Shown here in pieces: positions 1 through 8,864 of a stretch of 64,000 nucleotides of DNA (the first letter of the stretch is position 1; every line of letters begins with the position of its first letter). Under the pieces are notes generated by a model. It did not search any database and was not told the origin of the DNA. It worked only from the letters and a program-made list of their open reading frames with translations. The DNA is from Propioniferax innocua (GTDB taxonomy: Bacteria; Actinomycetota; Actinomycetes; Propionibacteriales; Propionibacteriaceae), in NCBI RefSeq assembly GCF_006716235.1, contig NZ_VFOR01000001.1, forward strand, positions 558,001-622,000, written 5' to 3'. The position numbers were made by a program, and so were the translations under genes.

Positions 1-468
1 GACACCGGCGGTGGAGGTGAAGATGTTGTACGGCGAGTTCGAATGCTGAGCTGCCGCACCGACGCCCGCGCCGATGATCCCGCGCACCACCAACGGTGTC
101 CGGGCCTTGCCGCCGAACATGTAGCGGAACTTCGCGGCCTGGTTGTAGATCATGTCGTAGGCGACGCCGAAGAAGTCCATGAACATCAGTTCAGCCACCG
201 GCCGCAGACCGGTGACAGCGGCGCCTGCGGCCATGCCGACGATCGCCGATTCGGTGATCGGTGTGTCGATGACCCGGTCATCACCGAACTCGGTCCACAA
301 CCCCTGTGTCACGCCGAAGACGCCGCCGAAGGCCTCCACGGAGGTGTCCGGGTTCGTTCCCCCCTTACCGCCGCGGAGGTCTTCTCCGATGAGGACGACA
401 TCGGAATCGGAGCGCATCGCATCGGCCAGAGCCGCTCGGATGCCTTCACGAAAGCTCATCGTTGTCAT
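1..468 (-). CDS. acoB: Acetoin/pyruvate dehydrogenase E1 component, beta subunit (3' end outside window)
   Basis: Thiamine-diphosphate-dependent 2-oxo acid (or acetoin) dehydrogenase E1 beta subunit; it pairs with the alpha subunit encoded immediately upstream. The first 156 codons are present and begin MTTMSFREGIRAALADAM, followed by the family-typical stretches VVLIGEDL, DTPITESAIVGMAAGAA and RPVAELMFMDF, which form the beta-subunit part of the cofactor site. The ATG at 468 is chosen because AGGAGA lies 10 nt before it; a second ATG nine bases downstream is possible. The gap to the alpha gene is 15 nt, so one mRNA is expected. The choice between acetoin and pyruvate as substrate rests only on the neighbouring AcoR-like regulator; the E2/E3 genes are not visible. 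Confidence 0.85.
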   Translation of the reverse strand, partial: MTTMSFREGIRAALADAMRSDSDVVLIGEDLRGGKGGTNPDTSVEAFGGVFGVTQGLWTEFGDDRVIDTPITESAIVGMAAGAAVTGLRPVAELMFMDFFGVAYDMIYNQAAKFRYMFGGKARTPLVVRGIIGAGVGAAAQHSNSPYNIFTSTAGV

Positions 469-483
469 GGCTGAGTTCTCCTG

Positions 484-1446
484 TCAGTAGGAGACGTAGA
501 CATCGGTGTCCACGTCGGAGGGGTCAGGAAGGGCAGCAGCGCGCGCAGTGGCGACGGCTTCATCAACCAGTTGTCTACTGGCTTCGACGATCGCATCGAG
601 TTCGGCTCCATCGACACGTCCATCGACACGCTCGCGGAACTTCGTCAAAGGATCGGTCCGAGCCTTCATCTCCTCGAGTTGTTCGGGAGTGCGATACAGC
701 GTCTGGTCTCCTTCGAAATGGCCGTAGAAACGATTGCACGTGGCTTCGATGACCGATGGCCCACCGCCGGAACGGGCTCGCTCGATCGCTTCACCAGCAG
801 CCTCGTGCACCGCGAAGAAGTCCGACCCGTCGACCGACACTGCGGGGAGGCCAAAACCCCCTGCACGTTCGGCGATGCTGTTGGCGCCCACGGCGAATTC
901 CGATCCTGTCGCTTCGCCCATCCCGTTGTTCTCGAACACGAAGAGGACCGGGAGCTGCAGCACCACCGCCATGTTCATGGCTTCGAAGGTCAGCCCCTGG
1001 TTCGAGCCCCCATCGCCGGTGAAGGAGACCGCGACATTGCCCTCCCCTTTGTATTTCGCAGTGAGCGCGGCACCCACCGTGAGCGGAGGTCCACCGCCGA
1101 CGATGCCATTGGCCCCCAACATGCCCTGCGCAAGATCGGCGATATGCATGGACCCGCCCTTGCCGTGGCAGAGCCCTTCCTTGCGTCCGAATATCTCGAG
1201 CATCATCCCGGTGATGTCACAGCCCTTGGCGATGCAGTGACCGTGGCCCCGATGCGTCGACGCGATGGAATCTGCAGCCGTCAAGTGCTCACACACTCCC
1301 ACGGCGATGGCTTCCTCCCCCGCATACAGGTGAATGAAGCCGGGTATGTCACCCCCGGTGTTCTCTTCGTGCAGCCTGTCCTCGAATGCCCGGATCTCTG
1401 ACATCTTGCGGAAGGCACTGAGCAGCTGTTCAGTGGACAACTCCAT
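484..1446 (-). CDS. acoA: Acetoin/pyruvate dehydrogenase E1 component, alpha subunit
   Basis: Thiamine-diphosphate E1 alpha subunit, 320 aa, normal for the acetoin dehydrogenase AcoA / PdhA family. The cofactor motif is clear: GDGGSNQG at residues 144-151 and the closing NN at 173-174, the classic GDG-X26-NN arrangement. Substrate-channel residues STHRGHGH (63-70) and HGKGGSMH (94-101) are also conserved. The enzyme decarboxylates the substrate and passes the acyl group to an E2 lipoyl domain. It is first of at least two genes, with the beta subunit 15 nt downstream. The divergent GAF-domain regulator 240 bp away is the reason to prefer acetoin over pyruvate or branched-chain oxo acids, but that remains an inference. 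Confidence 0.85.
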   Translation of the reverse strand: MELSTEQLLSAFRKMSEIRAFEDRLHEENTGGDIPGFIHLYAGEEAIAVGVCEHLTAADSIASTHRGHGHCIAKGCDITGMMLEIFGRKEGLCHGKGGSMHIADLAQGMLGANGIVGGGPPLTVGAALTAKYKGEGNVAVSFTGDGGSNQGLTFEAMNMAVVLQLPVLFVFENNGMGEATGSEFAVGANSIAERAGGFGLPAVSVDGSDFFAVHEAAGEAIERARSGGGPSVIEATCNRFYGHFEGDQTLYRTPEQLEEMKARTDPLTKFRERVDGRVDGAELDAIVEASRQLVDEAVATARAAALPDPSDVDTDVYVSY

Positions 1447-1573
1447 GTCTCAGACCTCACTTCATCGTGATGAACGTTCCGACCCCGCTGAGGGAGTCGC
1501 AGGTTCAGGGGACGATAACGAGTCGTGCAGCACCCACTCATCCCATCTGGGTCCGAGGAGCCTGAAATCCTGC

Positions 1574-1610
1574 TGCAACAGGCTTTCCGACGCTTGCAAC
1601 GAGGTGCAAC
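1574..1610. promoter_or_regulatory. Three phased TGCAAC repeats between acoA and the AcoR-like gene
   Basis: In the 240-bp divergent region TGCAAC occurs at 1574-1579, 1595-1600 and 1605-1610, i.e. at 21- and 10-bp intervals (two and one helical turns). A related TTGCAA lies just before the regulator start at 1683-1688. Same-face direct repeats between a regulator and its divergent target are what an activator site looks like; binding is not shown. Confidence 0.4.
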
Positions 1611-1687
1611 GCTCTTTTCCAGCCCCATGCACGACGCCTGTAGGTGGCGTAGAATGACAACCCCGGAAAGCCACGCGGGAGGTTGCA

Positions 1688-2887
1688 ATGCCGCATCCGT
1701 CTCCAGGAGAACCGGCTCTGCTGTTCGATGAGGACCCTCAGGCATACGCCGATCTGCTCGCCACGTTGCACTCGGCACGCCGCAATGGTCGACGCCTGCC
1801 TGCCCGACCACGCCCGATCATTCAACACTCATGGAACCGAGTGCAGCGCATGGGCCTGCCCGTTGACCACCGTGATCCCGATGTGGACGAGCGCACCGTC
1901 GAGGCCGAACATGACGCGCTCAAGGAGGCCCACCGAGCAGGGGCCTCCCAGCTGGAGAAACTTTTCCATACCGTTCTGGCAGGATCCATCGATGGTTCAG
2001 GCCTCGTGGGGGTCCTCACCACGCGAGATGCTCGAGTACTGGATCGTTGCGGTGACTCCTCAGCACTCGCCCGAGCCGACCGCATCGGGTTCGTCCACGG
2101 CGCGCGCTGGTTGGAGAGCTCGGTGGGGACCAACGCGATCGGCATTGCAGCCCGCTTGGGCAGACCGGTTCAGGTGCATGGCCCCGAGCACTGGTGCCTC
2201 GATCAACATGGGTGGTCCTGTGCCGCGAGCCCGGTTCGAGATCCCGCCACTGGTACCCCGATCGCAATGCTCGATGTGTCCGGTCCCGTCCGAGAAGCCC
2301 ATGCCGCGATCCTCGCACTGGTGCGGTCATTGGCCGCGCAGGTGGAGCTGACGCTGAGAGCGAGCCACGTGGAGAACCTCGAGAGGCTGCGCTCACGGGC
2401 CATGCCACTCATCCAAGGGATCACCGGGATGTGGGTGCTGTGTGACCGCAACGGCTGGGTGGCGGGGTCGAATATCGACCTCGGTGTCGATCGGGTGTCG
2501 TTACCGGACGATTCCTCCTCCGAAGTGGTCCTCGTCCCTCGTCTCGGGACGTGTCGACTTCAACGGGCAGACGATGTCGTCCTCATCACCCACGGCGCTC
2601 GGTCCACCCGTCATTTCTCTTTCTCCCCGTCCGAGCGTCGGCTCGATGTACACCTCGACGGAACAATCAGCGCGTACACGCTCTCAGCACGCCATGCCGA
2701 CATCGTGCACGCCTTGCTCGATTCCTCGTCTCCGATCACGGGCGTGGAGCTGGCCTCCGCCGTGTGGGGCGAAGCACCGATCAGCCAGGTCACTGTCCGC
2801 GCTGAACTCAGTCGGCTACGTCGGCGCTTCCCAGGCCTGATCTCCGCTGCTCCATACAGGTTGCTCGCTCCAGTCGAGGTCGTGTGA
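1688..2887 (+). CDS. AcoR-like GAF-domain transcriptional regulator lacking the sigma-54 AAA+ domain
   Basis: Regulator of 399 aa. The N-terminal part (residues about 40-70, with IIQHSWNRVQRMGLP) and the following GAF-type region with FVHGARWLESSVGTNAIG and PVQVHGPEHWC are typical of acetoin regulators (AcoR). In proteobacteria and Bacillus AcoR continues into a sigma-54-interacting AAA+ domain; here no Walker motifs exist and the protein goes straight to a C-terminal winged-helix-like segment (about 325-395, LSARHADIVHALLDSS to SQVTVRAELSRLRRRFPG). Actinobacteria lack sigma-54, so direct activation of the normal RNA polymerase is likely. The ATG at 1688 has GGGAGG just upstream. It lies divergent to acoAB, the presumed target. 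The ligand is unknown. Confidence 0.75.
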   Translation: MPHPSPGEPALLFDEDPQAYADLLATLHSARRNGRRLPARPRPIIQHSWNRVQRMGLPVDHRDPDVDERTVEAEHDALKEAHRAGASQLEKLFHTVLAGSIDGSGLVGVLTTRDARVLDRCGDSSALARADRIGFVHGARWLESSVGTNAIGIAARLGRPVQVHGPEHWCLDQHGWSCAASPVRDPATGTPIAMLDVSGPVREAHAAILALVRSLAAQVELTLRASHVENLERLRSRAMPLIQGITGMWVLCDRNGWVAGSNIDLGVDRVSLPDDSSSEVVLVPRLGTCRLQRADDVVLITHGARSTRHFSFSPSERRLDVHLDGTISAYTLSARHADIVHALLDSSSPITGVELASAVWGEAPISQVTVRAELSRLRRRFPGLISAAPYRLLAPVEVV

Positions 2888-2936
2888 GCCACGGGCCGGA
2901 AAGCATGGAGGGTGGACAGCCGGATAAGGTCATGGC

Positions 2937-3695
2937 GTGACAGTGAACTTCGGATGGGGCCTCGGCGTGGCCCTCGTCGTGCTCACTGGACTTGTGGTGG
3001 CCGTGTCGATCGGATTCCGACTCAAACTGACTCGGGATGTGCTCATTGCTGCGTTTCGGGCCACGGTCCAGTTGGCATTGGTGTCTCTGATCATCGCCGG
3101 CGCAGTACAGAACGTGTGGTTGGCGATCGGTTTCGCCTTGGTGATGTTCGCCGTCGCGGTGCGCACGACCACCACCCGCGTGAAAGCACCGGAGACGTGG
3201 CCGTGGGCCGCACTCGCCATGGCCGCCGGCGTACTCCCGGTACTGGCCATTATCTTCCTGTCCGGGGCCTCCCCCTTCACCGGTGCTGCGATCATTCCGA
3301 TCGCCGGCATCATCATCGGCAACACCATGAACGGCCACACCCTCATGGGACGCCGCTGCTTCGCTGCACTGCGCGACGACATCGACACCTACGAGGCTGC
3401 GCTGGCCATCGGCCTACCGCGCAGACAGGCGGTCGCGCTGGTGCTGGAGCCGCATCGGACCGAAGCGTTGATCCCGAACATCGACACCACCAAGACCGTG
3501 GGGCTGGTGACGCTGCCGGGTGCCTTCGTGGGCGTGCTGCTCGGCGGCGGTAGCGCCATCCAGGCCGGCGCAGCGCAGCTGCTGGTGCTGTTCGGCATCA
3601 TGGCCACGCAGTTCCTCACCGTGAACGTCGCCCTGTGGCTCGTGGGCCGAGGCAAGGACCTCCCCGAGGATCTCCGCACCCGGCTCCGGCCCTGA
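2937..3695 (+). CDS. fetB: FetB/YbbM-family ABC transporter permease
   Basis: Integral membrane protein, 252 aa, of the UPF0014 / FetB family (iron-export ABC permease in E. coli). Seven or so hydrophobic segments are visible, together with the family signature IIPIAGIIIGNTMNG at about residues 120-135, EAALAIGLPRRQA, and DTTKTVGLVTLPGAFVGVLLGG. GTG at 2937 is used because the ATG five bases upstream runs into a stop at once. The ribosome-binding site is weak. The partner ATPase FetA is not next to it on either side, so it is an orphan half-transporter here; the ATPase may be elsewhere. The substrate (iron or another metal) is inferred from the family only. Confidence 0.85.
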   Translation: MTVNFGWGLGVALVVLTGLVVAVSIGFRLKLTRDVLIAAFRATVQLALVSLIIAGAVQNVWLAIGFALVMFAVAVRTTTTRVKAPETWPWAALAMAAGVLPVLAIIFLSGASPFTGAAIIPIAGIIIGNTMNGHTLMGRRCFAALRDDIDTYEAALAIGLPRRQAVALVLEPHRTEALIPNIDTTKTVGLVTLPGAFVGVLLGGGSAIQAGAAQLLVLFGIMATQFLTVNVALWLVGRGKDLPEDLRTRLRP

Positions 3696-3787
3696 GGAGA
3701 TTTCCGAAGTCGAACGCCTGGGCCTCGGCCCTTTCGCTGCCTACAGTGCGTTCATCCATGCGAGGTTCCCGTACGTGAGGACAGGAG

Positions 3788-4801
3788 ATGCCCAAGATCC
3801 CCAGTCGCCTCGGCGGCTTCATCGTGAAGCACTGTGGGGACTACTTCCGAACGGTGCGCAAACTGGATGCTCCCGGCCCCAGGCCACGTACCCGACCCAA
3901 CTCGGTGGATGCACCCGGCGCGACGCCCTCGCGTCACCGCCCCGACGCTCCCTCGGGCCGAACGCCACAACAACAGCAGTGGGACGACGGACTCACGCGC
4001 CGCCCCGATGGTCGCACGACGCATCGCAACGACCCGCCGGGAACCTACCGCGACCGCAACGGCCGGCTGCACGACGACAAGGGCCCCTTCACCAAGGACC
4101 CCAACCCGCGGCCTTCATCGGACAAGCCCATCGACCATCGGGCCCAACGCGGATCCCCCGAGAAGCACACGGTGTCCGATGACACGTGGAACTCGAACGT
4201 GTCCAAACGGGAGGATCTACAGGGCGCCAACACTTCAGCGCGCCAGGAGTACGACGAGATCAGCCGGGAGCTCGGAGTCTCGGACATCTCACCCAGCGAC
4301 GCGCGCAAGATGACCCCCGAGGAGGCACGCAGCCGCGGCCTCACCGACGACCAGTATCAGGACCTCAGGGGTGCTGCCGAGACCGAGGGAGCCGCCTCGC
4401 AGCGCCTCCGCAACCACAGCGAGGACATGGGGCATCAGGCGACCCAGGACGTCATGCGACGCCGCGGTGAGGAGCCGATTCCCAGCAGTGGCCGCGGATC
4501 AGGCCGGTTCGACGAGATGTCGATCTCACGCGACGCCCAGGGCAACCCGACGAGCCTCAACATCTACGAGGCCAAGGGTGGCGATTCACCCCTGGGTGCG
4601 CGGGACACACCGCATGGGCGAGCCCAACAGGGCAGCCCCGAGTACCTGAGCGATGTGATGCAACGCGATCCAGACCTGCGCGACTTCCTCCAGCGCAACC
4701 CGGACATCGCGGAAGGACTCGCCAGTGGGAAGATCAATGTGCACTACTCTGAGGTCCGAGCCCACCCCAGCAGGGACGTCACCATCACGCCCTTCCAGTG
4801 A
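3788..4801 (+). CDS. Polymorphic toxin 1: shared N-terminal tag, proline-rich linker, PD-(D/E)XK-type nuclease C-terminus
   Basis: Predicted secreted or injected antibacterial toxin, 337 aa. Residues 1-24 (MPKIP, GGFIVK at 9-14, DYFRT at 18-22) match the start of the toxin at 38133 almost position for position. A basic, Pro/Gln-rich linker follows, then the pre-toxin-like GTYRDRNGRLHDDKGPF (85-101). The C-terminal domain (about 195-337) has FDE at 241-243, IYEAKGGD at 259-266 and QGSPEYL at 281-287, the pattern of restriction-endonuclease-fold toxins (acidic residue, then E-x-K). No signal peptide, membrane helix or WXG motif was seen. ATG at 3788 follows AGGACAGGAG. The next gene, 15 nt downstream, is the likely immunity gene. 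Nuclease activity is inferred from motifs. Confidence 0.65.
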   Translation: MPKIPSRLGGFIVKHCGDYFRTVRKLDAPGPRPRTRPNSVDAPGATPSRHRPDAPSGRTPQQQQWDDGLTRRPDGRTTHRNDPPGTYRDRNGRLHDDKGPFTKDPNPRPSSDKPIDHRAQRGSPEKHTVSDDTWNSNVSKREDLQGANTSARQEYDEISRELGVSDISPSDARKMTPEEARSRGLTDDQYQDLRGAAETEGAASQRLRNHSEDMGHQATQDVMRRRGEEPIPSSGRGSGRFDEMSISRDAQGNPTSLNIYEAKGGDSPLGARDTPHGRAQQGSPEYLSDVMQRDPDLRDFLQRNPDIAEGLASGKINVHYSEVRAHPSRDVTITPFQ

Positions 4802-4816
4802 CCGAGGAGACCGATC

Positions 4817-5281
4817 GTGGCAACCATCCTGACATCCTTCTCGCGCGAAGCCCTCAGCGCGTTCTGCGCGGCCGGGCGGGCGACCGACTGGGATGCGACG
4901 CCGGAGACCAACACCGCGTTGTACGAGCGAGAGTTCGGGTGGACACACGTGGCCCGACGCCGCTGGATGACTCCCGAGGACATGACCGTCAGCGTCATCT
5001 CGGCGGGTCGGTTCCTCTATTCGCTACGTGCCCGGCACACGGCGTGGAGCCCTGACACCGACTGGGACGACCCCGAGGTTGCCGCTCGACGCGCCGAACT
5101 CATCCCCGTGATCACCGAGATCGTCGGGGTCGAGGGTCGCCCACGACGCGACAAGGACGACATGGTCCAGGACCGCTGGCTGCTGGACGGGGGCCGTACC
5201 TCCCTGTGGCTGCGTGAGGACTCGTTGGAGTACGTCGGCCCAGAGAACACCCAGGCCGACAGCAAGCTCATCGGCGAGTGA
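4817..5281 (+). CDS. Putative immunity protein to toxin 1
   Basis: Soluble, acidic protein of 154 aa with many Trp residues (WDATPETN, FGWTHVARRRWMTPEDM, DTDWDDPEV). No family recognised. It is called an immunity protein only because of position: it starts 15 nt after the toxin stop, on the same strand, behind GAGGAGA at 4804-4810, and ends just before the convergent dgt gene. The small size, acidic charge against the basic toxin and absence of any export signal agree with a cytoplasmic antidote that binds the nuclease domain. The GTG start at 4817 is favoured by the ribosome-binding site. An unrelated cargo gene cannot be excluded. Confidence 0.5.
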   Translation: MATILTSFSREALSAFCAAGRATDWDATPETNTALYEREFGWTHVARRRWMTPEDMTVSVISAGRFLYSLRARHTAWSPDTDWDDPEVAARRAELIPVITEIVGVEGRPRRDKDDMVQDRWLLDGGRTSLWLREDSLEYVGPENTQADSKLIGE

Positions 5282-5282
5282 A

Positions 5283-6419
5283 TCACTCCCCCGGTTCGCT
5301 GTAGTAGTCGATCGCCTTGGGCAGACGATCACGGTGCCATCCGAGCTCGCGCACCGCGGTCTCGAAGGCGTATCGGTCGGTCATCCCGCTGATCCAGGTC
5401 ACGACCGCACGAGTGGCGTCCGCGCTTCCGGGCTCGACGTCGGGGCGCTGCGGCAGCCGGTGGGGCTGACCCGTGTAGTGCTCCACCAACGACGTGAGTA
5501 CGTCGACCACCGACCGGGCCTGTTTCACTGCCGCGGGACGGGTGTAGATGCGCTCATAGTTGAATCGACGCAGGGCCGCGAGTGCCCCGGCGGTCTCGGG
5601 GTCCATGCCGATCTCGCCATGTTCGGCGACGCACCTGATCACGGCGCGCACGAAGGTCCCGAGCTGCTCCCTTCGCGTCGCACCACAGATGGCGACGACC
5701 TCTTCAGGCAGTTCCTCGGCGGACACGATGCCGGCGTGGATGGCGTCCTCGAGGTCGTGGGCGCAGTAGGCGATGCGGTCGGACCACGAGACGATCTCTC
5801 CCTCGATCGTGGCGGGTGCCGGGCGTGACCACGAGTGGTTCCGGATGCCGTCGAGGGTCTCAGCGCACAGGTTGAGCGATTCCAGCGACACATTCGCTCC
5901 CCAGGGGCCGTGGTCGTATCCCTCGTCGAGGAACTGGTCGAAGGCGTCCTCACTCGCGTGGCCGCCGGGGCCGTGGCCGCAGTCATGCCCGAGGGCGATG
6001 GCATCGGCCAACGCGACATTGGCCCCGACACCGCGCGCGATGGACGTGGCGACCTGCGCGACCTCGAGCGCGTGCGTCAGCCGTGTCCGCTGGTGGTCGC
6101 TGGGGTGGACCAGTACCTGTGTCTTCCCGGCAAGTCTGCGGAACGAGGTGGAATGCACGATGCGGTCCCGGTCGCGCTCGAAACACGTTCGCAGGTCATC
6201 GGGCTCCTCCTCCCGGGCACGGTTCCCCGCACCGTGCGCCAGTGTCGCCCCCGGACGCAGCGTCGCCGCCTCGTGCTCCTCACGAGCGAGGCGTCCATAC
6301 TGCGGGCGCGCCTCGATCGACGCGTCCGAATCCCGGTGTGCCCGCACGATGGACGCCTCGGCGGTGTGTCCCGCCATGGTGTCGGCCCATTTCACGGTGC
6401 GCGGCAACAACTCGGCCAT
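5283..6419 (-). CDS. dgt: Deoxyguanosinetriphosphate triphosphohydrolase-like protein
   Basis: HD-domain dNTP triphosphohydrolase that splits dGTP (or other dNTPs) to nucleoside and triphosphate, controlling nucleotide pools. The HD-superfamily metal ligands are visible: RDRIVHSTSFRRL and the H of RLTHALEVAQVA, then GHDCGHGPGGHASED, and a later WSDRIAYCAHDLEDA with the last Asp. The length from the ATG at 6419 is 378 aa, normal for the actinobacterial family. That start is chosen over upstream in-frame codons because CAGGAGGAGG lies just before it. The gene converges on the immunity gene with only one base between stop codons. In many actinobacteria dgt lies near dusB and glyS, as here. Confidence 0.9.
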   Translation of the reverse strand: MAELLPRTVKWADTMAGHTAEASIVRAHRDSDASIEARPQYGRLAREEHEAATLRPGATLAHGAGNRAREEEPDDLRTCFERDRDRIVHSTSFRRLAGKTQVLVHPSDHQRTRLTHALEVAQVATSIARGVGANVALADAIALGHDCGHGPGGHASEDAFDQFLDEGYDHGPWGANVSLESLNLCAETLDGIRNHSWSRPAPATIEGEIVSWSDRIAYCAHDLEDAIHAGIVSAEELPEEVVAICGATRREQLGTFVRAVIRCVAEHGEIGMDPETAGALAALRRFNYERIYTRPAAVKQARSVVDVLTSLVEHYTGQPHRLPQRPDVEPGSADATRAVVTWISGMTDRYAFETAVRELGWHRDRLPKAIDYYSEPGE

Positions 6420-6526
6420 GACGCCTCCTCCTGTGCTGGTCGCATACTCGCCCCTTGACGCGAACCACCCTAACGAGGGGGTCCGACAGTTTCGTGCGCC
6501 GCGCACGCGTCACGGCAGGAGAACCC

Positions 6527-7519
6527 TCACCCACGTACCGCGGTGAACCGCCGACTCCAACGGTGACGCCACATCGTCTCCACGATGACGACCATGAACA
6601 CCATCGAGAGGATGTCAAGCAATGCCGCTGACCAGGGGATCACCGTCTGGTCAGGGTCCGCGATGCCCAGCAGGCCCAGGGCGGAGACCACCATGTTGTT
6701 GACCGCATGCCAGGCGATGGCCACTTCCAATCCGCCGGTGCGCCACACCATCCACGCCGCGGCTCCGGCGAAGCAGGCGATGCTCAACAGGCCGGGGCCG
6801 TCGTACTCATGGCCGATGGTGAACAGCGGCACCGAGATCACCACGCCCCAGAGGGGATGTTTGAGCCAGTGTCCCAGCGCCTGGGGCAACAGCCCGCGAA
6901 AGACGTACTCCTCGCCAGCCGCCTGCAGCGGAATCACCGCAAGAACCACGAGGATCGCCCACCACCGCGCGCTGTTTCCATCGCCTGCAGGTGAGTCCAT
7001 AAAGGCCCCCACGCCGATGTAGAAGCCGACCGCGACAAAGGACGGCACCAGCGCCTCCACCAGCAGTCGCCACCGGATCTTCCCCACCACCGAGTCGAGT
7101 CCTCCGCGGCGTCCGGCTCGTGCCACCGCCCACCTGCAGGCCGGAACCGCCAACGCCAACATCCCCAACATCAGCACCGCTGAAAAGGGATCTCCCATCG
7201 ACACCGTGTCCGAGGCGAATCGGTCCATGTGACGCCCCACGGTCGAGCTGATGCTGCCGATCACCGTGAGTGTCACCAGGGCAACGGTGAGCAGGCCGAT
7301 CCAGGCCCCGGCGGCCAATCCCAGCATCAGCAGGGGCCGCCACCACTGGCGTCGAACACCACTCAGCCGGTGGAACCGCATCGGAGCCTCGTCGGAACCC
7401 GGCTTCGGTTCCGCTGAGGAGGCGTAGAGCGTATCGAGTTTGGAACTTCCTCCTTCGTCGTTGTCGCGTTCGAAGGCCATGGCCGTTCGACGGGGATCGG
7501 TCGGTGTCTCGTTCGTCAT
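6527..7519 (-). CDS. CPBP-family intramembrane metalloprotease
   Basis: Membrane protein of 330 aa. After a polar N-terminal tail of about 55 residues come several hydrophobic segments. The CPBP (Rce1/Abi) active-site motifs are present in order: GEEYVFRG (the EExxxR glutamates and arginine), FTIGHEYDG (FxxxH) and AIAWHAVNNMV (HxxxN). Such proteins are glutamate-type intramembrane proteases; in Gram-positives some mature peptides or give bacteriocin self-protection. The ATG at 7519 has no strong ribosome-binding site. It is divergent from a two-component system 134 bp away, which may indicate joint cell-envelope regulation, but no shared operator was found. Confidence 0.85.
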   Translation of the reverse strand: MTNETPTDPRRTAMAFERDNDEGGSSKLDTLYASSAEPKPGSDEAPMRFHRLSGVRRQWWRPLLMLGLAAGAWIGLLTVALVTLTVIGSISSTVGRHMDRFASDTVSMGDPFSAVLMLGMLALAVPACRWAVARAGRRGGLDSVVGKIRWRLLVEALVPSFVAVGFYIGVGAFMDSPAGDGNSARWWAILVVLAVIPLQAAGEEYVFRGLLPQALGHWLKHPLWGVVISVPLFTIGHEYDGPGLLSIACFAGAAAWMVWRTGGLEVAIAWHAVNNMVVSALGLLGIADPDQTVIPWSAALLDILSMVFMVVIVETMWRHRWSRRFTAVRG

Positions 7520-7652
7520 GGTTCACATCATGCGGCGACGCGAGCCGCGGTGCTGTCACCCGACAAGCCGTTCCTGATCATCCATGGTTGATCGGGTATG
7601 TCCATCCTTCGGCTGACACCGGAGGCCGCATGGTGCTTCTACTGTGGAGGTC

Positions 7653-8864
7653 GTGAATGAATCCAGCACCCGAGGCCGAGGGGCACGCCTGCTCCACTGG
7701 GTGGCGTCACGATGGCGTCTATGGATGGTGGCCGCCTGCTGCTGGTTCGCCGGCATGATCTGTTTCGGCACGGTGTGGTCGCTGGAGTACCCGAATCTTG
7801 ATCTCGTCCCGACCAGCGAGCGCGGCGTCGTGGCCACCAGGTTGCTCCTCGATGCCCTTCTCGGGCTGATCGCCTGTCTGCTGCTCCCCCGCGTGCTCTC
7901 CAGACGCCGTCCGTCCCGGGCCAACGGCACCCTGGCCCTCGGGCTGCTGGCTGCGTCGGGGTTCTCCAGTTGGTCCGCTCCCGCGGCTCTGCTGGTGCTG
8001 GTGGTCGTGGCGTCCTGGCTGGAGTGGCGCTGGCTGATCGCGGCTGCTTCGGTCACCATCGTCTCGAGCGTCGTGGTGGAAATGCTCTTCTCCAGCCGCT
8101 ACCCCTTGACGCTCCTGGAAGCCACCCTGGGCATGGTGGTGATGCTCGGCGTTCCCCTCGTCGTCGGCCGAGCCGTGGGGAATCGACGCCGCCTCATGGA
8201 GGCCTACCGTGAACGCGCGGAGGCCGCCGAACGGGAACGGGATCAGGCCGTGGCCCGGATCCGCGCCGAGGAACGTTCGGCGGTGGCCCGGGACATGCAT
8301 GATGGGTTGTCCCACCGGTTGTCCCTGATCTCACTGCACGCCGGAGCGCTCTCGTTCCGCGAGGACCTCACCCCCATCCAACTGCGTGACACCGCTGCGA
8401 CGATCCAGTCCACGGCCCTCGAGGCGGCCGAGGAGCTGCGTCAGGTGCTGATGGTCCTGCGCACCGACGACGACCGGGAGCAGCCACACGGTATGGATCA
8501 GCTGCACCGCCTGGTCGAGGATGCCCGTGCCCGGGGCAGCCGTGTGAGCATCCGGATCGATGAGGGGTTGCCGCTGGACGATCTGACGCCCATGGCCTCG
8601 GTGGCGCTCGCACGAGCCGTCGCCGAGGGGCTGGCCAATGCCGTCAAACATGCCCCCGAATCCCCCATCGACGTCACCGTCACCGGTGTCGACGATGGCG
8701 TGCTCGTCTCGGTGACCAACCCGCTGCCGGCGCAACCGCACACATCCCTGCCGGGCGGTTACGGGCTGGTGGGGCTGCGGGAAAGGCTCGAGACCGCCCA
8801 TGGGTGGCTGGACGCGACAGCCACGGCAGACCGTTTCCGTCTGCGAGCATGGGCGCCATGGTGA
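7653..8864 (+). CDS. Sensor histidine kinase (HisKA_3 / NarL-type)
   Basis: Membrane sensor kinase, 403 aa from GTG 7653. Four or five N-terminal hydrophobic segments (residues about 20-165) make a sensor without an obvious extracellular domain. A helical linker rich in Glu/Arg follows, then the dimerisation/phosphoacceptor helix EERSAVARDMHDGLSHRLSL with the active His, and a HATPase domain (VAEGLANAVKHAP; GGYGLVGLRERLE). The start at 7653 rather than 7644 is preferred because TACTGT sits exactly 7 nt before it, as for other leaderless genes here. Its stop overlaps the start of the response regulator (ATGGTGA), so the two are translationally coupled. The signal is unknown; the closest neighbour is the divergent CPBP protease. 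Confidence 0.85.
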   Translation: MNESSTRGRGARLLHWVASRWRLWMVAACCWFAGMICFGTVWSLEYPNLDLVPTSERGVVATRLLLDALLGLIACLLLPRVLSRRRPSRANGTLALGLLAASGFSSWSAPAALLVLVVVASWLEWRWLIAAASVTIVSSVVVEMLFSSRYPLTLLEATLGMVVMLGVPLVVGRAVGNRRRLMEAYRERAEAAERERDQAVARIRAEERSAVARDMHDGLSHRLSLISLHAGALSFREDLTPIQLRDTAATIQSTALEAAEELRQVLMVLRTDDDREQPHGMDQLHRLVEDARARGSRVSIRIDEGLPLDDLTPMASVALARAVAEGLANAVKHAPESPIDVTVTGVDDGVLVSVTNPLPAQPHTSLPGGYGLVGLRERLETAHGWLDATATADRFRLRAWAPW

